Shown: positions 35,465 through 45,609 of the stretch, one piece after another
How positions within the stretch are numbered: position 1 is the first letter of the stretch
Layout of the letters: each line of letters begins with the position of its first letter
Source: Aquirhabdus parva
GTDB lineage: Bacteria > Pseudomonadota > Gammaproteobacteria > Pseudomonadales > Moraxellaceae
Reading direction: 5' to 3'
DNA length: 64,000 nt
Assembly: GCF_003351745.1 (NCBI RefSeq)
Contig: NZ_CP031222.1
Coordinates: 2,152,207 to 2,216,206 of the forward strand
Position numbers and translations under genes: made by a program
Notes under the pieces: model-generated
Database searches by the model: none
Told to the model about the DNA's origin: nothing
Seen by the model: the letters and a program-made list of their open reading frames with translations, nothing else

Positions 35465-36685
35465 TTAATCCATTTTGCGACCTTTGCTTGCTGCGATACG
35501 TAAACGTAAACCATTCAAACGGATAAATCCTTCCGCATCTTTTTGGTTATAAGCGCCACGATCATCTTCAAATGTTGCAATATTGGCATCAAATAATGAA
35601 TTATCAGACTTACGGCCAGCAACAATAACGTTGCCTTTGTACAGTTTGACACGCACTACACCATTAACCGGTGCTTGTGACTCATCGATCATCACCTGTA
35701 GCATTTTACGCTCAGGGCTCCACCAGTAGCCGTTGTAAACGAGGCTAGCGTAACGTGGCATCAATTCGTCTTTGAGATGAGCAACTTCACGGTCCAGTGT
35801 AATGGACTCAATCGCACGATGTGCACGCAGCATGATGGTACCCGCTGGTGTCTCGTAGCAACCGCGTGACTTCATACCCACATAGCGATTTTCAACCAGA
35901 TCTAATCGACCGATACCATGCTTGCCGCCCAGTTCATTCAATTTAATCATCACTTCTGCAGGCGTCATGGTAACACCATCAATCGCAACGATATCACCCG
36001 CTTGGTAGCTGAGTTCAACGTATTGCGGTGCATCTGGTGCTTTCTCAGGACTCACTGTCCAGCGCCAGATATCTTCTTCCGGCTCCCAGTATGGGTCCTC
36101 TAAGCCGCCGCCTTCATAGGAAATATGCAGAAGATTAGCATCCATAGAATAGGGCGATTTTTTGCCTGATTTTGCAAAATCAATCGGGATATTACGCTCT
36201 TTTGCATAGGCCATCAGCGTTTCACGAGAGGTCAAATCCCACTCGCGCCAAGGCGCGATGGTCTTAAGATTTGGCGCAAGCGCAAAAGCGCCTAACTCAA
36301 AGCGTACCTGATCATTACCTTTCCCAGTTGCGCCATGGCTGATGTATTCAGCACCATGCTCTTTTGCAATCTCAACCAGACGCTTAGCGATCAAAGGACG
36401 CGCAATCGATGTACCCAGTAGGTATTCACCTTCATAAATCGCGTTGGCACGGAACATAGGGAACACATAATCGCGTGCAAATTCTTCACGCAAATCTTCA
36501 ATGTGAATCGATTTCACACCCATTTGCTGTGCTTTTGCACGAGCAGGTTCAACTTCTTCACCCTGCCCGATATCTGCGGTGAACGTAATCACTTCCGCAT
36601 CATATTTCTCTTGCAGCCATGTCAGAATGACTGAAGTATCCAAACCGCCCGAATAGGCCAGTACGACTTTGCGTTTTTCCGCCAT
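35465..36685 (-). CDS. argG: Argininosuccinate synthase
   Basis: A 406-residue ATP-dependent ligase joining citrulline and aspartate in arginine synthesis. The ATP pyrophosphatase loop [18 protein letters not shown] is at residues 7-24. The segments [40 protein letters not shown] and [17 protein letters not shown], quoted in part, are conserved substrate-binding blocks. The ATG at 36685 fits the family start ([14 protein letters not shown]). It is monocistronic: upstream lies a separate diguanylate cyclase gene after 188 bases, and a terminator lies just downstream. Confidence 0.97.
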   Translation of the reverse strand: MAEKRKVVLAYSGGLDTSVILTWLQEKYDAEVITFTADIGQGEEVEPARAKAQQMGVKSIHIEDLREEFARDYVFPMFRANAIYEGEYLLGTSIARPLIAKRLVEIAKEHGAEYISHGATGKGNDQVRFELGAFALAPNLKTIAPWREWDLTSRETLMAYAKERNIPIDFAKSGKKSPYSMDANLLHISYEGGGLEDPYWEPEEDIWRWTVSPEKAPDAPQYVELSYQAGDIVAIDGVTMTPAEVMIKLNELGGKHGIGRLDLVENRYVGMKSRGCYETPAGTIMLRAHRAIESITLDREVAHLKDELMPRYASLVYNGYWWSPERKMLQVMIDESQAPVNGVVRVKLYKGNVIVAGRKSDNSLFDANIATFEDDRGAYNQKDAEGFIRLNGLRLRIAASKGRKMD

Positions 36686-36873
36686 GAATAATGTTCCAGT
36701 ATGCATTAGAAAATTTAAACAGCACGACGAGCAGACTATCCCAGCGTATAAGAAAGCCCTGCTCTAGTATCAAATTCAGAATCGACGCATTCTACATGAA
36801 ACCAACATGCCGCGCAGCACATCCAAGGCGCTTAAATCACATGATGGAGAAGAATATTGTACAAAGCGAGGCG

Positions 36874-38145
36874 TTACATTCGATGATATTCACGAACCCG
36901 GTGGCGACCATCAGCTTTGGCTTTATAAACCGCTTCATCGGCTTGATTGATTAACTCAGCAATCGTTACTTCAGAATCAACAAAGCTACAGGTCGATACA
37001 CCAATACTGACGGTCACAAATTTAGCAGTTTTAGATTTTTTATGTTCAATGTTGAGTGCATCAACCGCAGCAAGCACTTTATCAGCAACAGTCTTTGCAC
37101 CTGCGACAGGCGTATTGGGTAACAATACCAAGAACTCTTCGCCGCCATAACGCGCAGCCAAGTCGGTACTGCGATGCAAAAACAACTTCAGCGTCTGTGC
37201 CACTTGATGCAACGCTTCGTCACCTTGTAAATGTCCATAGGTGTCGTTATAAGTCTTGAAATGATCAATATCAATGAACAACACAGACAGCGGCTCGCCG
37301 GAGCGCTGTGCCCGCTCCCACTCTTCATCCATTCGTTCATTAAAATAGCGACGATTTGCAAGTCCTGTGACAGGGTCTTCGCGTGATAAACGCGTCAACT
37401 TATCACTCATATCTTCTGCTTGCAGTTTATCCAACTCAAGCAAGCGTGACTGAAGAAAGCTGACACGCTCTTTAGCAATATTCACAGTACTAACGACTAA
37501 TCCGACTAAATTAATCAGCCCAACATAGTAGACATAACGCACTAACTCTTCGTTGGAATACCAGATAAAGTCAAAATTTGCAGTTCGGAAATAAGCGATT
37601 GCCAACGCGAGCAACCCGGCAGATAGCCCCACAGCAAAGATAAAGCGCGGTTTCATCCCAATGATGAAATAGACCAAAATATAAACAAGAACAACATCAT
37701 AGGTCGCAGCTTGAGAGACCCACGGCGTTTTAAACTGTAATGAGAAATAGGACGTTGAGAGCACACCAAAGAAAGAAATGGTGCCCATAATGGCGTAGAA
37801 ATACTGATGAAAAAAAGATCGCTTCAAAAGTGCAGGGAGCGTTCCTAAACATAAGATGCCAATCGCATACATATAGGCAAGGTTGTATAAATCCTGCGTC
37901 CGAAAATAGCTCCAACTGAAGTAATAGACGATTGGAAGGTTAAGCACTCCTAAAATGAGATAAACAATGGCACCAGGGAAAATAAAACCATTGATCATAC
38001 TTGTCGAACGTTCGGCAAGGGTACGCCAGAATGCAGACTCCATTTCAGGTTGAAATGAACGCATGAGAAAACGTTGACCTGATAGCAATTCGCGTATCAG
38101 TACATCTTCTTTAGGTATTGGCGTGGCGGGTGGTTTATTTTTCAA
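36874..38145 (-). CDS. Membrane diguanylate cyclase (GGDEF)
   Basis: 423 residues. The N-terminal half has about six hydrophobic membrane segments of unidentified sensor type. A short coiled linker (~225-255) leads to a GGDEF domain starting at SREDPVTGLANRRYFNERM. The active site is GGEEF, with the allosteric product-binding I-site RSTD placed exactly as in PleD (RxxD-LAARY-GGEEF). FIDIDHFKTYNDTYGH and SIGVSTC are also intact, so it should make cyclic di-GMP with feedback inhibition. The frame begins with TTG (38145); an ATG at 38064 is the alternative. It is divergent from pyrC. The signal sensed is unknown. Confidence 0.9.
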   Translation of the reverse strand: MKNKPPATPIPKEDVLIRELLSGQRFLMRSFQPEMESAFWRTLAERSTSMINGFIFPGAIVYLILGVLNLPIVYYFSWSYFRTQDLYNLAYMYAIGILCLGTLPALLKRSFFHQYFYAIMGTISFFGVLSTSYFSLQFKTPWVSQAATYDVVLVYILVYFIIGMKPRFIFAVGLSAGLLALAIAYFRTANFDFIWYSNEELVRYVYYVGLINLVGLVVSTVNIAKERVSFLQSRLLELDKLQAEDMSDKLTRLSREDPVTGLANRRYFNERMDEEWERAQRSGEPLSVLFIDIDHFKTYNDTYGHLQGDEALHQVAQTLKLFLHRSTDLAARYGGEEFLVLLPNTPVAGAKTVADKVLAAVDALNIEHKKSKTAKFVTVSIGVSTCSFVDSEVTIAELINQADEAVYKAKADGRHRVREYHRM

Positions 38146-38378
38146 GTCCGTCTCATCTAAAGAACTGAATCCTTATAAATCAATTTTTCATATTTCCTTG
38201 TTCACACATTAACAAAAAAAACGCCCTACCGATAGAATATTTGATAGCCCCGCAGCATCAAATTACTTGTTTTTTTTAGTAGCAAATGAATATCTTAAAG
38301 TTAATGCATCGATTTTGCCGTGTTTTACGGCGCTATTTCGACTATCATGATACAAAAGTTTTATGAGTATTTTCACCC

Positions 38379-39476
38379 GTGACAACACCTCGCACTGCCA
38401 ATCTAACAACACTAACGATTACTCAACCAGACGACTGGCATATTCATTTACGGGATGGATTAGCACTCGAACGCACTGTGCCGGATATTGCAAAAACGTT
38501 TAATCGTGTCATCTGTATGCCGAATCTCGTGCCTCCTGTCAAAACAGTCGAAGAAGCGGAGTCCTATCGCGCACGCATCATGGCACATGTGCCTAAAGCC
38601 CATGGAGCAGAAGTCGCATTTGATCCTCGTATGGTGCTCTATCTCACAGACCATACTGATCCTGCTGAAATTCTAAAACTCAAAAACTCAAGCCACGTAC
38701 AAGCAGTCAAACTCTACCCAGCAGGTGCAACAACTAACTCACACTCGGGTGTCAGCGACTTATCTAAAGTGTATGACGTGATTGCTCAAATGGAAGAACA
38801 TGGCGTACCGTTCCTTCTACATGGTGAAGTGACCCATAATCATGTTGATATTTTTGATCGCGAAAAACGTTTTCTCGATGAAGTGCTTGAGCCACTTCTT
38901 AAACGCTTCCCGCGTTTAAGACTCGTCCTTGAGCATATTACAACGGGTGATGCTGCAGCTTTTGTGCAAGCACAAGGCGCCAATGTTGGGGCAACGATCA
39001 CCCCGCAACATTTACTATTTAATCGTAACCACATGCTGGTTGGCGGTATTCGACCACATTTTTATTGCTTGCCCATCTTAAAACGTCAAAGTCATCAAAC
39101 CGCTTTGATCGAAGTGGCGACAAGTGGTAATCCTAAGTTTTTCTTAGGCACAGATAGCGCACCACACGCACAGGATAAAAAAGAAAATGCTTGTGGCTGT
39201 GCCGGTTGCTACACTGCACCTTTTGCCATTGAACTGTATGCAGAAGCCTTTGAACAGGCAGGAAAACTGGATAAATTAGAAGGATTTGCCAGCTTCTTTG
39301 GTGCAGACTTCTATGGTCTACCGCGTAATACCCGCACAATCACCTTAGTAAAAAATGAACAGATTGTTCCTGAATCCTTTGCATACTTCGGGGATCAAAA
39401 ACTGGTTCCACTCCGCGCCGGTGAAACACTCACATGGTCTATCCAACAAGATGCAACGCATGGATTCAGCTCATGA
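38379..39476 (+). CDS. pyrC: Dihydroorotase (type II)
   Basis: A 365-residue zinc amidohydrolase that cyclises carbamoyl-aspartate to dihydroorotate in pyrimidine synthesis. Metal ligands appear in order: [10 protein letters not shown], the carbamylated Lys in [14 protein letters not shown], the His in [14 protein letters not shown], and the final Asp in [12 protein letters not shown]. The start is GTG; an ATG at 38363 is in another frame. It is translationally coupled to rnt (ATGA overlap at 39473-39476), as is seen in several gammaproteobacteria. It is slightly longer at the N-terminus than the E. coli enzyme. Confidence 0.95.
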   Translation: MTTPRTANLTTLTITQPDDWHIHLRDGLALERTVPDIAKTFNRVICMPNLVPPVKTVEEAESYRARIMAHVPKAHGAEVAFDPRMVLYLTDHTDPAEILKLKNSSHVQAVKLYPAGATTNSHSGVSDLSKVYDVIAQMEEHGVPFLLHGEVTHNHVDIFDREKRFLDEVLEPLLKRFPRLRLVLEHITTGDAAAFVQAQGANVGATITPQHLLFNRNHMLVGGIRPHFYCLPILKRQSHQTALIEVATSGNPKFFLGTDSAPHAQDKKENACGCAGCYTAPFAIELYAEAFEQAGKLDKLEGFASFFGADFYGLPRNTRTITLVKNEQIVPESFAYFGDQKLVPLRAGETLTWSIQQDATHGFSS

Positions 39477-40174
39477 GTGAATTAACACAACCAAATAATG
39501 ACGCTGCGCCAAGCAAACCACGCCCGATCATTGGACAGCGTTTTAGAGGATTCCTGCCTGTTGTGGTTGATGTTGAGACTGCAGGAATGGACGCCAAAAC
39601 CAATGCATTGCTAGAAATCGCATGTATCCCGATCCTGTTTGATGAAAATCACCAGCTTGTTCCCGGTGAAGCCGTTCATGCACACATTAAACCGTTTGAA
39701 GGTGCCAAGCTTGATCAGCGCTCACTAGACTTCATTGGCATTGATCCCTTCAACCCTTTCCGCATGGCCGAAGAAGAAAAACCAGCATTACTACGAATTT
39801 TCAAATCCCTAGAAAAAACACGCCGCGAACAAGGTTGTAATCATTGTGTTTTAGTGGGACATAATGCCCATTTTGACCTTGGATTCTTACAAGCTGCTGT
39901 CGCACGTACTCATACCAAGAATCAAACACCGTTTCATAGTTTTTCGGTCTTTGATACCGTGACCCTTGCAGCGGCAGCCTATGGCCAAACTGTTTTGGCA
40001 CGCGCCTGTCAGGCCGCTGGGATTCCATTTAGCAATGGCGAAGCCCATGCAGCACTGTACGACACCCAAAAGACCGCTGAGCTATTTTGTAAAATCGTCA
40101 ATGCTTGGCCAGTCATGCAAGTGCTGGGTGCCGCAGAAGGCACTGAAGAAAATGCAAATGATGAATCGGAATAA
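39473..40174 (+). CDS. rnt: Ribonuclease T
   Basis: A 233-residue DEDD-family 3'-5' exoribonuclease that trims tRNA CCA turnover products and the 3' ends of stable RNAs. Acidic residues are visible in [12 protein letters not shown], in [10 protein letters not shown], and in the last motif [14 protein letters not shown]. The ATG overlaps the pyrC stop by four bases; the frame further upstream lies inside pyrC. The C-terminus carries a short acidic tail ([12 protein letters not shown]). Confidence 0.95.
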   Translation: MSELTQPNNDAAPSKPRPIIGQRFRGFLPVVVDVETAGMDAKTNALLEIACIPILFDENHQLVPGEAVHAHIKPFEGAKLDQRSLDFIGIDPFNPFRMAEEEKPALLRIFKSLEKTRREQGCNHCVLVGHNAHFDLGFLQAAVARTHTKNQTPFHSFSVFDTVTLAAAAYGQTVLARACQAAGIPFSNGEAHAALYDTQKTAELFCKIVNAWPVMQVLGAAEGTEENANDESE

Positions 40175-40217
40175 TCCATTTCCAGCAAGTATTCATAGTC
40201 GACTATTTTAGCCGCGT

Positions 40218-41750
40218 ATGAAACCTGAATCTTTGATGGCGCTTACTGCTGAGGCTGGTTTTGTTTTTAACCAGCTATTAGATCTTCACGACTCACATGA
40301 CGGTATAGACGACCTCAATCTTGATGAATTTCGCTATAGCAAAGATATTGCAATGCCTATCAAAGAGCACCTTCAATCTTCAGATCTATCAAAGATTGAT
40401 GTGCTGCCTGAATACCTGCTGATCAAGCAGCTAATAGATCGAAACTTTCCGCTAATCTTTGTTACTGGCGGTGCAGGTACAGGCAAAAGTACCTTTATTA
40501 AATGGCTCATGAAGCAGTTTCGCGGCTCAGCACTGCTGAGCGCCCCGACGGCAATGGCAGCCATTAATATTGATGGCAAAACCCTGCATTCCCTTTGCCA
40601 ACTCCCCCCTGCTTGGATTGTTAAAAAAGACATCAAAAGCACACCGCATCGGACTGACATCAAAGAAGCAAAGCTCCTGATTATCGACGAGATCTCGATG
40701 GTCACGGCTAACCTCTTGGACGGCGTCAGTGCTTTTTTAAGGCAAAATCGTGACGGTAATAGTGCATTTGGCGGAATGACCGTAATCATGGTCGGTGATC
40801 TCTTCCAACTCCCGCCAGTCGTTAGTGAGTCTTCAAAGCCATTATTTGATCGCATTTATGGCTCAGCCAAATTCTTTAAAGCCCGCTGTCTACGCAATAC
40901 ACCGTATTATGCAGTTGAACTTAAAAAAACATTCCGTCAATCCGATCAGGCATTCGTCAATATTCTGACCAAGATTCGTGAGGGAATTGACCTTAAAGAG
41001 TCTCTCGCACTGCTGAATGCTGGATGCACCATTACCGATACACCGCCTATAGATGCCGTTTGGCTCTCTCCGCGTAACGCCGAAGTTGATACGCGCAATC
41101 ATCGCGAACTGAGTAAATTGGATGCCTCTGTACAAAGCTATACGGGACAATTAACAGGTCAATTTAAAGCGGACCGACTCCCCTCGCCGATGGAGCTGGT
41201 TTTAAAGATCGGCGCACAAGTCATGTTTACCAAGAACGACCTGAATCGACGCTGGATCAATGGTTCTGTCGGAACGGTTAAAAAGATGACCGCTGATAAA
41301 ATTACAGTCGTCATGTCTGTTTCCAAGCAAACCGTGGAAGTCGAACGCGATGAATGGCAAGAATATCAATACCGTTGGGGGATGATCGACGAGGAAATTG
41401 AGCGCTATGAAACCGGAAGCTATATCCAGTTTCCACTAGTCTTGGCTTGGGCCATGACCGTGCATAAAAGCCAAGGGCGTACACTTGAAAAAGTTCACTT
41501 GAATCTCGGTGCTGGTGCCTTTGAAACAGGACAAACTTACGTTGCGTTAAGTCGCTGCCGCACACTTGAAGGTCTATCACTCGCAAGACCATTGACCGAA
41601 GCAGACATCATGGTAGATCAAGAATCCAAAGACTTTTACCAACACTTACGTGCAGTGATTCATAAGCTCCCTGCCGAAACCATGCTGGACAAAATCAAAG
41701 AGCAGACGAAGAAACCAGCGGATGCAAAAGACGATTCAATACCTGACTAA
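40218..41750 (+). CDS. Pif1-like SF1B DNA helicase
   Basis: 510 residues. About 85 N-terminal residues without a recognised motif are followed by a superfamily 1B helicase. Walker A is FVTGGAGTGKSTFIKWL, motif Ia is SAPTAMAAINIDGKTLHSL, Walker B is LLIIDEISMV, motif III is MVGDLFQLPPV, and the C-terminal motifs include WAMTVHKSQGRTLEKV and YVALSRCRTLEGL. This order is that of Pif1/RecD2 5'-3' helicases, which unwind G-quadruplexes, R-loops and forks. It lies 43 bases after rnt on the same strand. Its final 56 bases overlap, antisense, the end of the NAD(P)HX dehydratase gene. Confidence 0.9.
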   Translation: MKPESLMALTAEAGFVFNQLLDLHDSHDGIDDLNLDEFRYSKDIAMPIKEHLQSSDLSKIDVLPEYLLIKQLIDRNFPLIFVTGGAGTGKSTFIKWLMKQFRGSALLSAPTAMAAINIDGKTLHSLCQLPPAWIVKKDIKSTPHRTDIKEAKLLIIDEISMVTANLLDGVSAFLRQNRDGNSAFGGMTVIMVGDLFQLPPVVSESSKPLFDRIYGSAKFFKARCLRNTPYYAVELKKTFRQSDQAFVNILTKIREGIDLKESLALLNAGCTITDTPPIDAVWLSPRNAEVDTRNHRELSKLDASVQSYTGQLTGQFKADRLPSPMELVLKIGAQVMFTKNDLNRRWINGSVGTVKKMTADKITVVMSVSKQTVEVERDEWQEYQYRWGMIDEEIERYETGSYIQFPLVLAWAMTVHKSQGRTLEKVHLNLGAGAFETGQTYVALSRCRTLEGLSLARPLTEADIMVDQESKDFYQHLRAVIHKLPAETMLDKIKEQTKKPADAKDDSIPD

Positions 41751-42552
41751 TCAACCTCGGCATGGCGCTCGCAGTCAGGCCAATATCCCCTCGCGCTTGC
41801 TCGACATATAAATCACCCGCAAGCCCATGAATATAAGCGCCTAAACTTGCTGCTTCAAAATGATCAACACCTTGGCCCAACAATGCTGCAATCACGCCAG
41901 TCAAAACATCACCCTGTCCTGCAACAGCCAATGCTGGCCCGCCACTGGAATTAACAACATATTCACCGCTGGGATGAAAAACGATACTCTGATCGCCTTT
42001 CAATACAACAATACTGTGATAACGCTCGGCAATTCTTTCAGCGGCTTTCAAACGATTGTCTTGAATATCTGCCGCATCGCACCCTAGCAACCGCCCTGCT
42101 TCTGCTGGGTGAGGCGTTAAAATAGCCATAGATGTCCGATTGTGTAGCTGATTGCGATAGTTGTCTGAGCGTGAAATCATATTTAAAGCATCGGCATCGA
42201 ACACAGTCGGAATATGACTTTGCATAAAACTGCGCTCAATGGCAGTGTGAGCAACGGTATCTGCACCCAATCCCGGACCTACGGCTAAAGCAGTCGCTTG
42301 TGTTAAATCTCCATCATAAGATCGAATCATCAACTCTGGTGCAAAAGGATCAACGGCAAGTCGCTGATCAACCACATTTAGCCAAACCTTCCCTGCACCC
42401 GCAGCAAAAGCAGCGCGTCCACTGAGTAACGCAGCGCCCAACATCCCGATGTTTCCTCCAATCACAGCAACACTGCCGTGACTGCCTTTATGACTATCAG
42501 GCGTTCTAATAATCTGCTTCAGTATCAGTATATTGACATCGCGCTGAGCCAT
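41695..42552 (-). CDS. nnrD: ADP-dependent NAD(P)H-hydrate dehydratase, stand-alone
   Basis: A 285-residue ribokinase-like enzyme of the YjeF C-terminal type. It repairs NADHX/NADPHX (hydrated cofactors) using ADP. Visible motifs are GSVAVIGGNIGMLGAALL, LAVGPGLG, the TPHPAEAGRLLG block, VVLKGDQSIV, and the active-site AVAGQGDVLTGVIAALL with the catalytic Asp. In E. coli this domain is fused to an epimerase (NnrE); here it stands alone, so the epimerase must be encoded elsewhere. It converges with, and overlaps at the 3' end, the Pif1-like helicase gene. Confidence 0.92.
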   Translation of the reverse strand: MAQRDVNILILKQIIRTPDSHKGSHGSVAVIGGNIGMLGAALLSGRAAFAAGAGKVWLNVVDQRLAVDPFAPELMIRSYDGDLTQATALAVGPGLGADTVAHTAIERSFMQSHIPTVFDADALNMISRSDNYRNQLHNRTSMAILTPHPAEAGRLLGCDAADIQDNRLKAAERIAERYHSIVVLKGDQSIVFHPSGEYVVNSSGGPALAVAGQGDVLTGVIAALLGQGVDHFEAASLGAYIHGLAGDLYVEQARGDIGLTASAMPRLISQVLNRLLHPLVSSSAL

Positions 42553-42673
42553 CCGTCATTTCCTTGTTTACGCTTAGAGCATCAAAATCTGAGTATAACT
42601 GCTTTTAAATTAAGCAAAATTCAATTATTTTAGGTTAATTTCATTAAACGTTCATATCCTGATCAGCATTCTC

Positions 42674-42701
42674 TTGACTTCCCCCCGTATTTCTCTAAAA
42701 T
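42674..42701 (+). promoter_or_regulatory. Promoter of tRNA-Glu
   Basis: TTGACT (42674-42679), a 16-base spacer and TAAAAT (42696-42701), followed by a GC-rich discriminator CGCGCC typical of stringently controlled stable-RNA promoters. It lies 27 bases before the tRNA. Confidence 0.8.
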
Positions 42702-42728
42702 ACGCGCCTGTTGTATGCATTGCCTTTA

Positions 42729-42804
42729 GTCCCCATCGTCTAGAGGCCTAGGACATCACCCTTTCACGGTGAGTACCGGGGTTCGAATCCCCGTGGGGAC
42801 GCCA
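42729..42804 (+). tRNA. tRNA-Glu (UUC)
   Basis: 76 bases with encoded CCA. Acceptor GTCCCCA pairs with TGGGGAC, the anticodon loop CTTTCAC gives UUC, and the T arm is GGGTTCGAATCCC. Flanked by its own promoter and terminator. Confidence 0.97.
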
Positions 42805-42854
42805 AATTCGAATGATGTTTAAATCGGCAGTATCAAAGCACGATTTAAAATCAG

Positions 42855-42889
42855 AAAAAAGCCTATCAGTTTAGCTGATAGGCTTTTTT
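42855..42889 (+). terminator. Terminator of tRNA-Glu
   Basis: A 15-bp stem AAAAAAGCCTATCAG / CTGATAGGCTTTTTT (42855-42869, 42875-42889) with a T run, 50 bases after the tRNA. Confidence 0.92.
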
Positions 42890-42987
42890 TTATGGCCTAA
42901 AACCACCATCATAACAACCAGCTCTTTTTAATATTTTTAGATGATAGCCATGCTGCTGTATTTTCAATCATTCCCAATGAGTTCAAC

Positions 42988-44358
42988 ATGAGCAAAGTAA
43001 AAACCATCTATATCTGCCAACACTGTGGAACCAGCCATCCAAAATGGTCTGGGCAATGCAGTGATTGCGGTGAGTGGAATTGTTTGGTCGAGGCCCGACC
43101 AGAACCCACCACGACTCATCGTGCGAAAAGCATGAATAATGGGGGCTATGCTGGACAGGCAGCAACGGTGACGCGATTGGATCAAATTACAGTGAGCCGT
43201 GAATCACGACTGACTACAGGTATAAGCGAGTTTGATCGTGTGCTGGGCGGTGGTGTTGTGAATGGCTCAGTGGTGCTCATCGGAGGTGATCCTGGCATTG
43301 GAAAATCAACCATCCTTCTCCAAACAGCCACCCATATGGCACAAGGTGAAAAAGCTCTCTATGTCACGGGTGAGGAGTCTTTATCTCAAGTCGCCATGCG
43401 TGCCAAACGGTTAGAGCTTCCAACGGATCAACTCAAAGTGATGGCAGAAACATCTGTTGAAACGATCTGTGCGACCTTAACTGCAGAAAAACCCGCTGTT
43501 GCTGTGCTGGACTCTATCCAAACGCTTTTTACCGAAACCTTGCAATCCGCACCGGGCGGCGTCGCCCAAATTCGTGAGTCTGCAGCCATTCTCACTCGCT
43601 ATGCAAAGCAAACAGGTACTGCCCTATTCCTCGTCGGTCACGTCACAAAAGAAGGTGCCTTAGCTGGTCCGCGTGTGCTTGAACATATGGTCGATTGCGT
43701 TCTTTATTTCGAAGGCGAATCGGATTCGCGATTTAGGATGATTCGTGCAATAAAAAATCGTTTTGGCGCAGTCAATGAACTGGGCGTCTTTGCCATGACC
43801 GATCGCGGTCTACGTGAAGTCGCTAATCCTTCCGCCATCTTCTTAAGTCGCTACGATGAGGCGATTCCCGGCAGTATCGTGATGATCAGTCGTGAAGGAA
43901 CTCGTCCACTGCTTGTTGAAGTGCAAGCCTTGGTAGATGACACACAAGGCCAGCCACGACGCGTAGCATTGGGATTGGATCAAAATCGCTTGGCCATGCT
44001 GCTTGCAGTCATGCACCGCCATGGCGGAATTCATACCAATGGACAAGACGTCTTTGTCAATGTGGTCGGCGGAATCAAAGTTTTAGAGACAGGCTCAGAC
44101 CTAGCCGTACTCCTTGCGATCGCATCAAGCCTCAAAGGTCGTGCGCTGCCGCAAGAACTCGTAGTCTTTGGTGAAGTCGGGCTTTCTGGTGAAATCAGAC
44201 CTGTGCCGAACGGTCAGGAACGCTTGCGTGAAGCAGTTAAGCATGGCTTTAAAAAAGCCATCGTTCCAAGAGGCAATGCGCCGAGGCAAGCGATAGATGG
44301 AATGGAAATCATCAGTGTAGGTCGCCTACATGAGGCGCTAAGCGCTGCATTTGATTAA
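42988..44358 (+). CDS. radA: DNA repair protein RadA
   Basis: A 456-residue RecA-like ATPase that drives branch migration in recombination. Order of domains: C4 zinc finger (Cys10, Cys13, Cys24, Cys27; CQHCGTSHPKWSGQCSDCG), a RecA core with Walker A GGDPGIGKSTILLQ and Walker B VAVLDSIQTLFT, the RadA-specific KNRFG motif in IRAIKNRFGAVNELG, and a C-terminal Lon-protease-like domain (HTNGQDVFVNVVGGIK and FGEVGLSGEIRPV) without the protease active site, as in all RadA. The ATG is preceded by TGAG. Confidence 0.97.
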   Translation: MSKVKTIYICQHCGTSHPKWSGQCSDCGEWNCLVEARPEPTTTHRAKSMNNGGYAGQAATVTRLDQITVSRESRLTTGISEFDRVLGGGVVNGSVVLIGGDPGIGKSTILLQTATHMAQGEKALYVTGEESLSQVAMRAKRLELPTDQLKVMAETSVETICATLTAEKPAVAVLDSIQTLFTETLQSAPGGVAQIRESAAILTRYAKQTGTALFLVGHVTKEGALAGPRVLEHMVDCVLYFEGESDSRFRMIRAIKNRFGAVNELGVFAMTDRGLREVANPSAIFLSRYDEAIPGSIVMISREGTRPLLVEVQALVDDTQGQPRRVALGLDQNRLAMLLAVMHRHGGIHTNGQDVFVNVVGGIKVLETGSDLAVLLAIASSLKGRALPQELVVFGEVGLSGEIRPVPNGQERLREAVKHGFKKAIVPRGNAPRQAIDGMEIISVGRLHEALSAAFD

Positions 44359-44595
44359 ACATCTCCCACATGGGATTTGAATATGCTCTCTGGGTCGTAT
44401 ACATGTATTTTTCAATGGTCTGATTCAAATTCATACCAATTGCAACTTCATCACTACGATATTTTTTAAATTATATGTTAGGTTATGAACGGTATGAGGG
44501 AGGCTTGCAAAAGCCAAATCCCCTATGCGCACTACAACATTGTAGTCTTAGACTGTATTCAATAAATATCACATCATTTTTAGGAAATGATTAAC

Positions 44596-45609
44596 ATGAA
44601 ATTAAATACTCGCACCGTTGGATCAATGCTCATGATGGCGACCCTTGCGTTGTCACCATTGGCTGAGGCGAAACGTATCGGTGGCGGTAGTAGTTATGGG
44701 ATGAGTCGTTCTTCTTCAAGCCACTCATCAAGTTCATATGGCAGCTCAAACAACAGTGGCGGCACTGTAAGACCCTACCAGCAGCCTGCTCAACAGCAAG
44801 CCGCTCCACAGCGCTCAGGTCCCGGTTGGGGTGGCGTAGCGGCGGGTGTTGCTGGTGGCGCATTGCTCGGTTCCATGATTGGACACTCCAACAATGCCAA
44901 TGCAAATACCACGGCAGCTCAACCCGCACAAACCGAAAATGGTTCTGGTGCTTGGAATCAAGCTCAGCCTGCTGAAAAGAAAGGTGGATTTCCTTGGTTT
45001 TTGCTGATCGTCTTGGCAGGTGTTGGTTATTTTGTTTATCGTCGTTTTGCAGCAAAAAAGCCCGCACTGGCGAGTAACGCCCCAGCTTCAGCAAGCCCAT
45101 TTGGTTTCGGCAATAGCAATGCAACACCGCAACCGTTTCCATCAAGCGGTAGCAACACCAACATTTTTGGTCAAGCGGTAGGTGGTGGTGCAAGTAACGC
45201 TGGTTTCGGTTCGCCTGCACCGTTCACCAGTAACGGACAAACCCTGCCTGATGGTACTGAAAATGCGGTGTTCTTGCGCCAAGCACGTGCAACGTTCTTG
45301 CACATGCAAACCATGAACAGCTCAAGCAACTTGGAAGAACTCCGCCGTTATTTCACTCCTGAAATGTTTAATGCGGTGCAATCTGACATTGCGAATAACC
45401 ATGACACTGCGGAGTTTCCACAGTTAAATGCTCAAATTGTGGACAGCGCTCAAGAAAATGGTCAGTACGTTGTCAGTGTCTTGTATAGTGGAACTGTCAG
45501 CGAAGATGTTAACTCTGCGCCTACGCCATTCAGCGAAACATGGCACTTCGTACAAACCATTGGCAGTACTGATCGCAAGTGGTTAGTGGCGGGTATTCAG
45601 CAAGGCTAA
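44596..45609 (+). CDS. Tim44-like domain membrane protein
   Basis: About 337 residues: a signal-like N-terminus (cut near SPLAEA), a Ser/Gly/Gln-rich region that includes GPGWGGVAAGVAGGALLGSMIG (glycine-rich hydrophobic), a membrane segment FPWFLLIVLAGVGYFVYRRF (~133-152), a flexible linker, then a ~120-residue Tim44/MBA1-like domain (from FLRQARATFLHMQ to RKWLVAGIQQG). Bacterial members are of unknown function. The ATG at 44596 has AGGA at good spacing; the one three codons upstream would have AGGA touching it. A terminator follows 27 bases after the stop. Confidence 0.85.
   Translation: MKLNTRTVGSMLMMATLALSPLAEAKRIGGGSSYGMSRSSSSHSSSSYGSSNNSGGTVRPYQQPAQQQAAPQRSGPGWGGVAAGVAGGALLGSMIGHSNNANANTTAAQPAQTENGSGAWNQAQPAEKKGGFPWFLLIVLAGVGYFVYRRFAAKKPALASNAPASASPFGFGNSNATPQPFPSSGSNTNIFGQAVGGGASNAGFGSPAPFTSNGQTLPDGTENAVFLRQARATFLHMQTMNSSSNLEELRRYFTPEMFNAVQSDIANNHDTAEFPQLNAQIVDSAQENGQYVVSVLYSGTVSEDVNSAPTPFSETWHFVQTIGSTDRKWLVAGIQQG

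Noticed and set aside
44630-45220. 196-codon minus-strand frame opposite the Tim44-like gene
   Set aside because: It mirrors the low-complexity Ser/Gly/Gln codons of the real gene; no family motif.
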